From JACVRW01 sp038323835 (GTDB taxonomy: Bacteria > Actinomycetota > Thermoleophilia > Solirubrobacterales > Thermoleophilaceae), in the NCBI GenBank assembly GCA_038323835.1, contig JBBQHI010000013.1, forward strand, positions 1 through 64,000: a DNA stretch of 64,000 nt. The letters are read 5' to 3'. Position 1 is the first letter of the stretch, and each line of letters starts with the position of its first letter. Below, piece after piece: positions 39,875-48,058 of this stretch. A program made the translations under genes and the position numbers. Under the pieces are notes generated by a model, which worked only from the letters and a program-made list of their open reading frames with translations, was not told the DNA's origin and searched no databases.

Positions 39875-41047
39875 CTACAGGCGCTGGATCAGCGTGCCGG
39901 TGCCGAGCCCGCCGCCGCAGCACATCGTGACGAGGCCGATCTCCTTGTCGGAGCGCTCGAGCTCGTGCAGCAGCGTGGTGATCAGGCGGGCGCCGGTGGA
40001 ACCGAGCGGGTGGCCGAGGGCGATCGCGCCGCCGTTCACGTTCACGCGGTCCATGTCCGGGTTGTGCTCGCGGCGCCACGCGGCGAGCACCGACGCGAAC
40101 GCCTCGTTGACCTCGAACAGGTCGATGTCGCCGATCTGCATCCCGTTCCGCTCCAAGAGCTTCGCGGTGGCGGGAATGGGTCCGGTGAGCATGATCACCG
40201 GGTCCACGCCGACCGTGGTCTGGTCCACGATCCGCGCACGCGCCTTGAGGCCGAGCGCGTCCGCCTTCTCCCGCGACATCAGGAGCACGCTTGCCGCGCC
40301 GTCGGAGATCTGCGAGGCGTTGCCGGCGGTGACCTTCCCGTCCTCCTTGAAGGCGGGCTTCAGCTGCGACAGCGTCTCGAGGTCGGTGGTGGGACGAATG
40401 CCCTGGTCGGTGACGTAGGTGTCGCCGTTCACCTGGAAGGGCACGATCTCGCGCTCGAAGCGTCCCTCCTCGGTGGCCTGGTGGGCCAGCTGGTGCGAGC
40501 GCACGCCGATCTCGTCGAGCTCGGAGCGGGGGATCTCCCACTTGTCGGCGATCATCTCGGCGGAGATGCCCTGGGGCACGAGGTTGTACCTTGCCATGAG
40601 CTCCTCCGGCCAGGGCGAGCCCACCTCGTCGACCCACTTGAAGCCCACACCCATCGGCACGTGGCCCATGTGCTCCACGCCCGACCCGATGGCCGTGTCG
40701 TGAACGCCGGCGGCGATCAGCGCCGCGGCGAAGTTCACCGCCTGCTGGGCCGAGCCGCACTGGCGATCGACCGTCGTGGCGGGGGTCTCCTGGGGGAGCC
40801 CGGCCTGCAGCCAGGCGTTCCGCCCGACGTTGAACATCTGCTCGCCGTACTGCTGGACGCAACCGGTGATCACGTCCTCGACCTCGGAGGCGTCGATCCC
40901 GGCGCGCTCGATGACCTCGGTGTAGGTCTTGCCGAGCAGCTCGTTCGGATGCGTGTCCTTGTAGTAGCCCTTTTCGGCGTGACCGCGCCCGATCGGGGTG
41001 CGAACCGCCTCGACGATGACGACCTCACGGCCGTGCCCATTGTTCAT
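39875..41047 (-). CDS. Acetyl-CoA C-acyltransferase (thiolase)
   Basis: Cleaves 3-oxoacyl-CoA in the last step of beta-oxidation. The 390-residue protein has the nucleophile Cys in TTVDRQCGSAQQAVN (near residue 90), the base His in ALGHPLGSTGARL (near 345) and the second Cys in MCCGGGLGTGTL (near 377). ATG 41045-41047 is preceded by AGAAGAGG at 5-12 nt. The operator at 41092-41107 overlaps the likely -35 region, so it is probably repressed by the same regulator as the dehydrogenase at 30-31 kb. Confidence 0.95.
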   Translation of the reverse strand: MNNGHGREVVIVEAVRTPIGRGHAEKGYYKDTHPNELLGKTYTEVIERAGIDASEVEDVITGCVQQYGEQMFNVGRNAWLQAGLPQETPATTVDRQCGSAQQAVNFAAALIAAGVHDTAIGSGVEHMGHVPMGVGFKWVDEVGSPWPEELMARYNLVPQGISAEMIADKWEIPRSELDEIGVRSHQLAHQATEEGRFEREIVPFQVNGDTYVTDQGIRPTTDLETLSQLKPAFKEDGKVTAGNASQISDGAASVLLMSREKADALGLKARARIVDQTTVGVDPVIMLTGPIPATAKLLERNGMQIGDIDLFEVNEAFASVLAAWRREHNPDMDRVNVNGGAIALGHPLGSTGARLITTLLHELERSDKEIGLVTMCCGGGLGTGTLIQRL

Positions 41048-41091
41048 GCGAGCCTCTTCTTCCGCGATCGAATTGTGGTAAGCGTACTCGA

Positions 41092-41107
41092 TTGACTGTC
41101 CAGTCAA
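41092..41107. promoter_or_regulatory. Palindromic operator TTGACTGTCCAGTCAA
   Basis: Same arms and 2-bp spacer as 31336-31351. It is 45 bp upstream of the thiolase ATG and overlaps the likely -35 region of that gene (TACGCT 15 bp further on). It might also influence the divergent dehydrogenase gene at 41226, although that start is 118 bp away. Confidence 0.8.
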
Positions 41108-41212
41108 CCAGACGTCCCGAGCCCTCCCTCTCAAGCCGTTTCACGCCCGTCCATGAGCGCATCGAGAGCCCCACGACCATGACCGTTTCACGCCGTACGC
41201 GCGCGAGCGGCG

Positions 41213-41218
41213 TAGGTT
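41213..41218 (+). promoter_or_regulatory. -10 hexamer TAGGTT of the 3-hydroxyacyl-CoA dehydrogenase gene
   Basis: TAGGTT ends 7 bp before GTG 41226. Confidence 0.5.
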
Positions 41219-41225
41219 CCTAGCC

Positions 41226-41987
41226 GTGGCCGAGCAACTCGGGATCGTCGGAAGCGGCGCCATCGCCCGCGGGCTCGCCAAGGTGGCGGCGGACCATCAC
41301 GAGGTGGTGGTCTGGGCGCGCAGCGAGCGCTCCGCGGACCGGGCGCACGCCGAGGTGGGCGAGGACGCGCGCGTGGTCACCGACCTGGGCGAGCTCGGGG
41401 AGTGCGCGTTCGCGATCGAGGCGGTGACCGAGGACCTGGCCATCAAGAGCGAGGTGCTGTGCGGCCTCGATGCCGTGCTGCCCGAGCCCACGCTCGTGGC
41501 CAGCACCACCTCGTCACTGTCGGTGGCGGCTCTCGCCGCGGCCAGCGGGCGCCCGGACCGGTTCGCCGCCCTCCACGTCTTCAACCCGGTGGAGCGCATG
41601 CCGCTGGTGGAGCTGTGCTTCCCCGCGGAGGCCACCACGGCCACGCGTGAGCTCTTCCGCGACCTCTGCGAGCGGCTCGAGAAGACCGTGGTGGAGGTAC
41701 CCGACTCGTCGGGTTTCGTGGTGAACCGCCTGCTCTTCCCCTACCTCTTCGACGCCGTGCGGCTGATCGAGGCGGGCGGTCTCGACGCCGAGGCTGTGGA
41801 CACCTGCATGAAGCTCGGGGCCGGCCACCCCATGGGGCCGCTGCGGCTGCTGGACTTCGTCGGCCTCGACGTGTCGGCGGCCATCGGCGAGCAGATCGGC
41901 GCCGATGTGCCGGCGCGCGTCCGCGAGCTGATCGAGGAAGGAAAGCTCGGCCGCAAGAGCGGCGAGGGCTTCTACAACTACGACTGA
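41226..41987 (+). CDS. 3-hydroxyacyl-CoA dehydrogenase (short monofunctional form)
   Basis: A 253-residue NAD-dependent dehydrogenase. The Rossmann motif is GIVGSGAIARGLA (residues 6-18); AIEAVTEDLAIKSEVL follows the family; the catalytic His is in ALHVFNPVERMPLVEL (near 117); PDSSGFVVNRLLFPYLFDA links to the helical domain with GAGHPMGPLRLLDFVGLDV. It acts before the thiolase encoded divergently. The protein is a little shorter than the 280-residue family norm. Confidence 0.92.
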   Translation: MAEQLGIVGSGAIARGLAKVAADHHEVVVWARSERSADRAHAEVGEDARVVTDLGELGECAFAIEAVTEDLAIKSEVLCGLDAVLPEPTLVASTTSSLSVAALAAASGRPDRFAALHVFNPVERMPLVELCFPAEATTATRELFRDLCERLEKTVVEVPDSSGFVVNRLLFPYLFDAVRLIEAGGLDAEAVDTCMKLGAGHPMGPLRLLDFVGLDVSAAIGEQIGADVPARVRELIEEGKLGRKSGEGFYNYD

Positions 41988-42271
41988 GCCTGCGGAGGAG
42001 TGCCCGCGGGGCGCTCGCTGGGGGACACCATTCCCGCGGCCAGGTCCCACACGACGTCGGCCTCGCCGATGCCCTGCTGGCCCGCCAGCTCGGTGACGCG
42101 CTCCCAGGGGAGCGTGGCCTCCGGCAGGTCGTCCCAGCGGGCGAGCTCGAGCGAGTCGAGCGCTCCCTCGAGGTCGGGGGGCAGCTCCTCGCGGCTCCCC
42201 GTGACCGACTGTGCTCTCACGAGCGCACGCAACGCGTCACGTTCCGTATCGCTCAGCTTGACGCACCACAT
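41978..42271 (-). CDS. Hypothetical protein, 97 residues
   Basis: A small soluble acidic protein (MWCVKLSDTERDALRALVRA start) with LPPDLEGALDSLELARWDDLP in the middle; no family is recognised. A TAACTT hexamer lies 8 bp before ATG 42271. The last 10 bp overlap the end of the convergent dehydrogenase gene. Confidence 0.6.
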   Translation of the reverse strand: MWCVKLSDTERDALRALVRAQSVTGSREELPPDLEGALDSLELARWDDLPEATLPWERVTELAGQQGIGEADVVWDLAAGMVSPSERPAGTPPQAQS

Positions 42272-42279
42272 GCCGGGCG

Positions 42280-42285
42280 AAGTTA
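42280..42285 (-). promoter_or_regulatory. -10 hexamer TAACTT of the 97-residue gene
   Basis: The hexamer lies 8 bp before ATG 42271 and is only 34 bp from the stop of the upstream transporter gene. Confidence 0.5.
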
Positions 42286-42319
42286 GGCCCAGGTGCGGAC
42301 AGACCCTCGCCCGCCGAGC

Positions 42320-43714
42320 TCAGGACGGGGTGTCGGGCTCGCGGGTCTCCTGTTGGAAGCCACGCGGCGTGGCCGCGGCCTCCTCCACAGGCCGAGGCCG
42401 GCTTTCGTCCGGCTCGCGGTCCTCGTGGTCGCGGATCCGCACCGCCTCGATGCGGTTCTGGCGCACCGACTCCACGCGCACCGAATAGCCGTTGGCCTGC
42501 ACCATGTCCCCGCGCTTGGGCAGCCGGCCGAGCTCGCCGAACACATAGCCGCCGACGGAGTTGTAGGCCTCCGAGTCCACGGGCAGGTCGAGCCCGTAGT
42601 CCTGGAGATCGGTGATCGGCACGTGCCCGCGGACCCACCAGTCGCCGTTGGCGAGGCGGCGGATGCCCGCCACCGCCGGGTCCGTCTCGTCGGCGATCTC
42701 CCCCACCACCTCCTCGATGATGTCCTCGATCGTGACGATGCCGGCCGTGCGGCCGTACTCGTCCACCACCACTGCCATCGAGGCACGCTCACGCTGAAGG
42801 TCGGCCAGGAGATCGTCGAGAGGCTTGGTCTCGGGCACGATGAGCGCGTCCTTCACCGCCGGCACGATCGAAGCCTCCGGCCCCTCCGACATCAGCAGCC
42901 GCACGAGCGAGTTGCCGTGGACGATGCCCCGGATGCGGTCGGTGTTGCCCTCCTCGGTGGCCACCAGGCGGGTGTGCCCGGAGTCCACCATTCGCCGGAG
43001 CGCGGTCTCCACGTCCTCAGATATGTCGACGGTGACCACCGCGGGGATCGGAGTCATTACCTGGCGCGCCTGCTGCTCGTGGAGATGGAAGACCCCAGAC
43101 AGCATCCCGGCCTCTCCGGGGTCGATCTTGCCGCCGTGCGCGCTCTGGGCGATCAGGAGCTTCAGGTCATCGGAGCTGCTGGCCTCGTCGAACTCCGCGC
43201 GCGGGTCCACGCCCACCAGGCGGAGCATGGCGTTGGAGCTCGTGTTCAGCAGCCAGATGAAGGCGCCGAGCGTTGTCTTGAACAACTCGAGCAGCCGGGC
43301 CGTGCGGCGCACGGTGCTCTCGGCGTGGACGATCGAGTAGATCTTCGGCACCTGCTCGCCGACGGTGATGTGCAGCGAGGTGGTGAACAGGTAGGCGACG
43401 AAGATCGAGATGGCCACGGCCACGCCGTGACCCACCACGTCGCCGAGCAGCGGCTCGAGCTGCGCCGCGATGGCGGGCTCGCCCAGGAAGCCGATGCCCA
43501 GCGAGGCCATGGTGATGCCGAGCTGGCAGGCAGACAGGTACTGGTCGATCTCGTCGACCTGCTTCAGCGCCAGCGCGGCCCCTCGGACGCCCTCGTCCCG
43601 CATCTGCTCGAGCCGCGGCTGACGGGCGCGCACGAGTCCGAACTCGGCGGCCACGAAGAAGCCGTTGGCGGCCACCAGCACAAGCACTCCCACCAGCAGC
43701 AGCAGCTCTGTCAT
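42320..43714 (-). CDS. CNNM/CorC-family membrane protein (hemolysin family) with CBS pair
   Basis: A 464-residue protein. Four N-terminal hydrophobic segments form the DUF21/CNNM domain (residues 1-180; motif ANGFFVAAEFGLVRARQPRL, and ACQLGITMASLGIGFLGEPA). Two CBS domains lie at about 210-335 (VMTPIPAVVTVDISEDVETA; MAVVVDEYGRTAGIVTIEDI), and the CorC/HlyC transporter-associated domain at about 350-430. The family is linked to Mg or Co efflux; 'hemolysin' is a historical name. A perfect 12-bp palindrome CCCGGGCCCGGG lies at 43724-43735, 10 bp before the start, possibly an operator. Confidence 0.9.
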   Translation of the reverse strand: MTELLLLVGVLVLVAANGFFVAAEFGLVRARQPRLEQMRDEGVRGAALALKQVDEIDQYLSACQLGITMASLGIGFLGEPAIAAQLEPLLGDVVGHGVAVAISIFVAYLFTTSLHITVGEQVPKIYSIVHAESTVRRTARLLELFKTTLGAFIWLLNTSSNAMLRLVGVDPRAEFDEASSSDDLKLLIAQSAHGGKIDPGEAGMLSGVFHLHEQQARQVMTPIPAVVTVDISEDVETALRRMVDSGHTRLVATEEGNTDRIRGIVHGNSLVRLLMSEGPEASIVPAVKDALIVPETKPLDDLLADLQRERASMAVVVDEYGRTAGIVTIEDIIEEVVGEIADETDPAVAGIRRLANGDWWVRGHVPITDLQDYGLDLPVDSEAYNSVGGYVFGELGRLPKRGDMVQANGYSVRVESVRQNRIEAVRIRDHEDREPDESRPRPVEEAAATPRGFQQETREPDTPS

Positions 43715-43825
43715 TGGAAGGCGCCCGGGCCCGGGAGCGGGGCCCTGCGCCGGCTACTTCGAGGAAGCTCGTCGTCGCTCATCGGCGAAGGGGGCGAGGG
43801 TAGCAGGGGGCCCCAGGCCCTCCAC

Positions 43826-44104
43826 CTACGCCAATGCATCGACCTTCCCGGCCAGCACGAAGTCGTTCTCCGTGAGCCCGCCCTCGGAGTGGGTGCTGAT
43901 CGTGACCGTCACCTTGTTCCACGAAATCTCGAGGTCCGGGTGGTGGTTCATCTCCTCCGCCACCGGCGCCAGCCGGTTAACCAGGCCGACGGACGACATG
44001 AAGTCGTCGCCCTCGTAGGTCTTCTCGATCGCGTCGCCGCTTCGCGACCAGCCCTCCAGGCCGGCCAGCCGATGCTCGATTTCCTCGTCGTTCAGACGTG
44101 CCAT
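43826..44104 (-). CDS. Pterin-4a-carbinolamine dehydratase (PCD/DCoH family)
   Basis: A 92-residue protein with the family motif NHHPDLEISWNKVTVTISTH (about residues 56-75) and a C-terminal GGLTENDFVLAGKVDAL. PCDs dehydrate 4a-hydroxytetrahydrobiopterin; in bacteria without aromatic hydroxylases the role is unclear, though a link to molybdopterin enzymes has been proposed. No aromatic amino-acid hydroxylase is nearby. ATG 44102-44104 gives the standard length, and it is divergent from the 44115 gene with 10 bp between. Confidence 0.92.
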   Translation of the reverse strand: MARLNDEEIEHRLAGLEGWSRSGDAIEKTYEGDDFMSSVGLVNRLAPVAEEMNHHPDLEISWNKVTVTISTHSEGGLTENDFVLAGKVDALA

Positions 44105-44114
44105 CCTCGTCTCC

Positions 44115-45020
44115 GTGCTCGTCGCCTCACTTGTCCCCTCGGCCACCGAGATGCTGTTCGCCCTGGGGCTGGGTGACTCCGTGGCCGGGGTGACCCATGA
44201 ATGTGATTATCCGCCCGGCGCGGAGCGCCTACCCCATCTCACGCGAAGCGTGATCGGCGAGGGCCTGTCCGCCCGCGAGATCGACGACGCCGTGAGGGAG
44301 CGCACCGGGCGGGGCGAGGCGCTCTACGAGCTCGACGAGGAGACGCTCGCCGAGCTGGGCGTGGACCTGATCGTGACCCAGGCCGTGTGCGCGGTCTGCG
44401 CCGTGTCGTTCGACGACGTGAAGGCGGTGGCCGAGCGCCTGCCCACGCGCCCGGCCGTGATCTCCCTCGACCCCTCCACGCTCGGCGAGGTGCTGGCCGA
44501 CCTGCCGCGACTGGCCGAGGCGGCGGGCGATCCCGACGCCGGCGAGCGCCTGGTGGCCGACGCCGCCGCGCGCGTGGCGGCCGTGGAGGACGCCGTGCGC
44601 GACGCCCCGCGTCCCCGCGTGGCCGCGCTCGAGTGGCTCGACCCGGTCTACGCCGGCGGCCACTGGGTGCCGCAGATGGTGCAGCTGGCGGGAGGCGAGG
44701 ACGTGCTCGGACTGCCGGGCGAGCGGTCCCGCACCGTGGAGTGGGAGGAGGTGGCCGCCGCGTCTCCAGAGGTGGTGGTGTCGATGCCCTGCGGCCTTTA
44801 CGCGGAGGAGGCGGCGGCCGAGACGGTCAGGCACCGCGACCGGCTCGCCTCGCTCGGCGCGCGCGTGCTGGCGGTGGACGCCGCGGCGTACTACTCCCGC
44901 CCCGGCCCGCGCCTCGTGGACGGCGTGGAGCTCATGGCGCACCTGCTCCATCCCGAGCTCGTTCCGGCGCCGGACTCGCGGCGCTCGATCGAGATCGACC
45001 TCGCGCGTGTCCGTGCCTAG
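44115..45020 (+). CDS. BtuF-like cobalamin/periplasmic-binding-fold protein without signal peptide
   Basis: A 301-residue protein of the cobalamin/iron-siderophore binding fold (MLVASLVPSATEMLFALGLG, GVTHECDYPPGAERLPHLTR, LGVDLIVTQAVCAVCAVSFD, LEWLDPVYAGGHWVPQMVQL). Family members usually carry B12 to an importer, but this one starts directly with the first strand and has no signal or lipobox, so it appears cytoplasmic. That form is found in many genomes; its role is uncertain. No BtuC or BtuD is adjacent. Confidence 0.82.
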   Translation: MLVASLVPSATEMLFALGLGDSVAGVTHECDYPPGAERLPHLTRSVIGEGLSAREIDDAVRERTGRGEALYELDEETLAELGVDLIVTQAVCAVCAVSFDDVKAVAERLPTRPAVISLDPSTLGEVLADLPRLAEAAGDPDAGERLVADAAARVAAVEDAVRDAPRPRVAALEWLDPVYAGGHWVPQMVQLAGGEDVLGLPGERSRTVEWEEVAAASPEVVVSMPCGLYAEEAAAETVRHRDRLASLGARVLAVDAAAYYSRPGPRLVDGVELMAHLLHPELVPAPDSRRSIEIDLARVRA

Positions 45021-45026
45021 GCCCGC

Positions 45027-45842
45027 TCAGGCCCCCGAGGACACCATGATCGACCCGGCCACGGCGAGCGCGGCGAGCAGCCCGCACATCACTGCGGGCA
45101 GCGCTTGCGGCACACGCAGCCGCTGACCGAGGTCGAAGAGCAGGTACGCGGACGCGGCGCCGCCCACCAGCCCCCCGATGTGGCCGCCGACGGAGATGCC
45201 GGGCACGGCGAAGGTGATCAGGAGGTTGAGCCCGATCCAGATGCCCAGGCCGCTCTCCATGATCCCGATGCCGCGACTGCGCATGACCAGGGCCGCGGCC
45301 GCCATCAGGCCGAAGATCGCTCCCGACGCGCCAACCGTGGGCCCCGCGGTGACCACGAGGGCGCCGAACGACCCGGTGATCAGGGAGACGAAGTAGATGA
45401 TCGCGAAGCGCACGCGCCCCGCCACGGGCTCGAGAATCTGCCCGAGGATGTAGAGCGAGAACATGTTGGTGGCCAGATGGAAGAAGCCGACGTGCAGGAA
45501 GCCGGCGGTCAGGAGCCGGTAGTACTCGCCGTCGGCGATGGCCGCGCGGTACACCGAGCCGTCGATGAGCAGGCGGCTCTGACCGATCCCTCCGGAGGTG
45601 GCGCTCGCCCCTCCGAGGAACGCTCCGAGGGCCACCACCACGTTGATGGCGATCAGCGCGTAGGTGACCACCGGGTCCCCGCCCGTACTCGACATTCCGC
45701 GCACCTCGGTGCGCTGGCGCGCGCACTCGGGGCAGCGCATGCCCACCGACGTGGTGGTCATGCAGTCCGGGCAGATCGGCCGGTCGCAGTTCGAACAGCG
45801 GACGCCGGTCTCGCGTCCGGGGTGGCGGTAACAGACGTCCAT
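45027..45842 (-). CDS. Rhomboid-family intramembrane serine protease with N-terminal zinc finger
   Basis: A 271-residue protein. Residues 1-45 hold a B-box-like zinc-binding set (CYRHPGRETGVRCSNCDRPI and CPDCMTTTSVGMRCPECARQ). Six membrane helices follow. The catalytic Ser is in GPTVGASGAIFGLMAA (near residue 170) and His in ISVGGHIGGLVGG (near 223). The first catalytic-domain motif is FLHVGFFHLATNMFSLYILG. Substrates are unknown. The zinc finger and rhomboid fusion is common in Actinomycetota. Confidence 0.93.
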   Translation of the reverse strand: MDVCYRHPGRETGVRCSNCDRPICPDCMTTTSVGMRCPECARQRTEVRGMSSTGGDPVVTYALIAINVVVALGAFLGGASATSGGIGQSRLLIDGSVYRAAIADGEYYRLLTAGFLHVGFFHLATNMFSLYILGQILEPVAGRVRFAIIYFVSLITGSFGALVVTAGPTVGASGAIFGLMAAAALVMRSRGIGIMESGLGIWIGLNLLITFAVPGISVGGHIGGLVGGAASAYLLFDLGQRLRVPQALPAVMCGLLAALAVAGSIMVSSGA

Positions 45843-45895
45843 CTACTGCGGCTCAGACTAGCTGGCGACCCGACGCTCCCATTTGCGGCCGAGGG

Positions 45896-46618
45896 CTAGA
45901 GGGGAACGCTCAGGATGGGGTTCTCGCTGGGCTGCTGGGCTCCCCCGCGGCGCTCGCGCGTGACCAGCACGGCGCTCGCCTTGCTGAGGTCGTCCGGGAG
46001 GGCCACGGTGCCCTGGCCGTCGGTGCCCACCACGAAGGTGGGCTGGGGCACGTAATGGCCGTCGCGCTGGACCCAGGCCTGGTAGACGCGCTCCCGGCCC
46101 AGCGCCGGAAGGCCCTGGGTGCGCAGCACGCCGCCACGCGCGCCGTTGTCCTCGTAGCGAAGGCTCGCCTGGGCGAGGGGCGCCCGCTCCTTGTCCACAT
46201 TCGCGGCCACGGTGCGGTCCACCCGGGTGTTGTCGGATCCCAGCTGGGACACCTCGAACCCCACCGCGAGCCCAATCGCGAGCAGGCTCACGGCCATCAC
46301 CACGCGCAGGCCGCCGGTCCGCGGGAGCAGGCCGCGGAGGCGCCCTCGCCACGACTCGCCCGCCCGTGCCGGCTCGCGCTCCCGCGCCTCGGCTTCCACG
46401 ACGTCCATCAGCGAGCGCTTGAGCCCCGGCGGTGGCTCCAACTGCTCCACCGAGCGCGGAATGGCATCCGCCGCCGGGCGCAGGTGCTCCAGCTCGCGGC
46501 GGCAATCGGCGCAGCTCTCCATGTGCGTCTCGAAGTCGCGCAGCTCGTCGTCGGGCAGCGCACCCAGCAGGTACACGGCCACGTCGTCGCGGAAGCGAGG
46601 ATGGTCGGGGCCGGTCAC
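45896..46618 (-). CDS. Zinc-type anti-sigma factor (RskA-like)
   Basis: A 240-residue membrane protein. The N-terminal anti-sigma domain has the zinc motif FETHMESCADC (HxxxCxxC, near residues 30-40). A single membrane helix lies at about 104-124, and the exterior part (AWVQRDGHYVPQPTFVVGTD) matches the RskA C-terminal domain. It is cotranscribed with, and overlaps by 4 bp (GTGA), the sigma gene that it should inhibit. Release presumably occurs by regulated proteolysis; a rhomboid gene is directly downstream, but a link is speculative. Confidence 0.92.
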   Translation of the reverse strand: MTGPDHPRFRDDVAVYLLGALPDDELRDFETHMESCADCRRELEHLRPAADAIPRSVEQLEPPPGLKRSLMDVVEAEAREREPARAGESWRGRLRGLLPRTGGLRVVMAVSLLAIGLAVGFEVSQLGSDNTRVDRTVAANVDKERAPLAQASLRYEDNGARGGVLRTQGLPALGRERVYQAWVQRDGHYVPQPTFVVGTDGQGTVALPDDLSKASAVLVTRERRGGAQQPSENPILSVPL

Positions 46619-47199
46619 GCGAGCTCCCCCTGGGCGAACCCCTCCGCCAGCTGCTTGCGCATCTTCTCCAGGCCGAGGCGCATGCGCCCCTTCACCGTGC
46701 CGATCGGCATGCCGAGCAGCTCGGCGATCTGGCTGTGGCTGAAGCCGCCGAAGTATGCGAGCTCGACCGTGCGGCGCTGCTCGGCGGGAAGCGTCTCGAG
46801 CGCGCTGTGGACGCTGCGGGCCTCCTCGCGGCGGGCGGCCTCCACGTCGGTGCGCTCCGGGGCCTCGAGGCGCTCGGCCACGCCCTCCATCGACTCACGC
46901 CGGCGGTCGTGCACCGTGCCCCGGCGCAGCGCGTCGATTCCGCGGTTGTGCACGATCCCGAGCACCCAGGTGCGGACGCTTCCGCGCGCCTGGTCGTAGC
47001 GCGTGCGACTGCGCCAGATCGAAAGGAACGCCTCCTGCGTTATGTCCTCTGCGGTCACTTTGTTCCCCACCATCCGGTACGCAAGGGAGAAGGCGGCCCC
47101 CCCGTGGCGCTCGTACATGAGCTCGAACGCCCGCGGGTTCCCTCCTTGAACCAGCTGCATGACCTCTTCGTCCGCGAGGTTTCGGATATCTGCGGTCAC
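46615..47199 (-). CDS. ECF-type RNA polymerase sigma factor (SigK-like group)
   Basis: A 194-residue sigma factor with region 2 (ADEEVMQLVQGGNPRAFELM, VTAEDITQEAFLSIWRSRTR; residues 8-80) and region 4 (LETLPAEQRRTVELAYFGGF, SHSQIAELLGMPIGTVKGRM; 130-182). It directs transcription of an envelope-stress-like regulon unless bound by the anti-sigma encoded next to it. It begins with GTG 47197-47199 and is divergent from the DUF4383 gene. Confidence 0.93.
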   Translation of the reverse strand: MTADIRNLADEEVMQLVQGGNPRAFELMYERHGGAAFSLAYRMVGNKVTAEDITQEAFLSIWRSRTRYDQARGSVRTWVLGIVHNRGIDALRRGTVHDRRRESMEGVAERLEAPERTDVEAARREEARSVHSALETLPAEQRRTVELAYFGGFSHSQIAELLGMPIGTVKGRMRLGLEKMRKQLAEGFAQGELA

Positions 47200-47258
47200 G
47201 GCGTGGTGTTCCTACGCGGCAAAGGGGTGCATGGATCAGTGGCGAAGCTTGACCGTTG

Positions 47259-47675
47259 ATGGAGACGCGCTCACCTGCCCAGGCATACGCGCTGGTTGCG
47301 GGGGCCATCCTGGTGGTTCTCGGCATCCTCGGCTTCTTCTACAACGCGAGCTTCGGCAGCGGCGAGGGCACGGCCCGCGACGCAGTGCTGGGAGTCCTGG
47401 ACGTGAACGGCTGGCACAACCTGCTGCACATCGCCTCCGGTGTGATCGGCCTCGCCCTGGTGGGCTCCTATCCGGCGTCGCGCGGGTACGCCTTCGGGAT
47501 GGGCGCGATCTACCTCGTGATCGCCCTGTTCGGCTTCGCCGCGGGCAACGGCGGCGAGATCGTGAACCTGATCCCCGTGAACACCGGGGACAACGTGGTG
47601 CACATGGCGATCGGCTTCGCGGGCGTGGCCGCGGGATTCGCCACCCCGGCGAGCCAGGCGCCCAGCACGGTCTAA
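47259..47675 (+). CDS. DUF4383 membrane protein
   Basis: A 138-residue protein with four hydrophobic helices and the DUF4383 pattern DVNGWHNLLHIASGVIGLAL. Proteins of this family are common in Actinomycetota and unknown in function; the conserved WHN-H segment may bind a ligand. ATG 47259 was chosen; TTG 47256 is one codon upstream. The hairpin element copy 7 begins 5 bp after the stop codon. Confidence 0.85.
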   Translation: METRSPAQAYALVAGAILVVLGILGFFYNASFGSGEGTARDAVLGVLDVNGWHNLLHIASGVIGLALVGSYPASRGYAFGMGAIYLVIALFGFAAGNGGEIVNLIPVNTGDNVVHMAIGFAGVAAGFATPASQAPSTV

Positions 47676-47680
47676 GGCAC

Positions 47681-47723
47681 GGTCCGGTGCTCGCCCGATC
47701 ACCGATCGGGCTCCGCTCCTCCC
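47681..47723 (-). repeat. Dispersed hairpin element, copy 7
   Basis: Plus-strand reading GGTCCGGTGCTCG, CCCGATCACCGATCGGG, CTCCGCTCCTCCC, a near-consensus copy in reverse orientation. It fills the whole gap between two convergent genes: 5 bp after the DUF4383 stop, and touching the TAG stop of the 111-residue gene. Confidence 0.9.
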
Positions 47724-48058
47724 TAGCCTCTGAAGCGGCGCTCGACGTCGCCTGCCGCGTCGCGCACCGCGCGCTCCAGCGACTTCAGGCTGCTCCCCTG
47801 GCGCTTGCGCTGGCGCTGGCGGGCTCGTACCACCACTAGCGCGCCGCCCGCGAGCGTGCCCACCACGGCCGCGGCCGCGGGCCGCGCCCAGTTGCGCGGG
47901 TCGCGCATGGCGGCGGGGTCCAGATCGGTCAGCTCCACCGCCGCGGCCTCGGTGAGCTCGGAGAGGGTGCGCTCCACCCGGTCGGTCAGGCGCTCGGGCG
48001 GGTCCAGCGGCACCAGGGCCGAGCGGAGCAGGTGCTCCAGGCGCTCGCCGTCAGTCAT
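47723..48058 (-). CDS. Hypothetical membrane protein following an ECF sigma gene, 111 residues
   Basis: A small protein with one membrane helix (about residues 61-77, AAAAVVGTLAGGALVVV), an acidic N-terminal half and a basic tail (RARQRQRKRQGSSLKSLERA). It overlaps the upstream sigma gene by 8 bp. Its position is that of an anti-sigma factor, but it lacks the HxxxCxxC motif, so a partner role is only a guess. The ATG is at 48056-48058. Confidence 0.65.
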   Translation of the reverse strand: MTDGERLEHLLRSALVPLDPPERLTDRVERTLSELTEAAAVELTDLDPAAMRDPRNWARPAAAAVVGTLAGGALVVVRARQRQRKRQGSSLKSLERAVRDAAGDVERRFRG

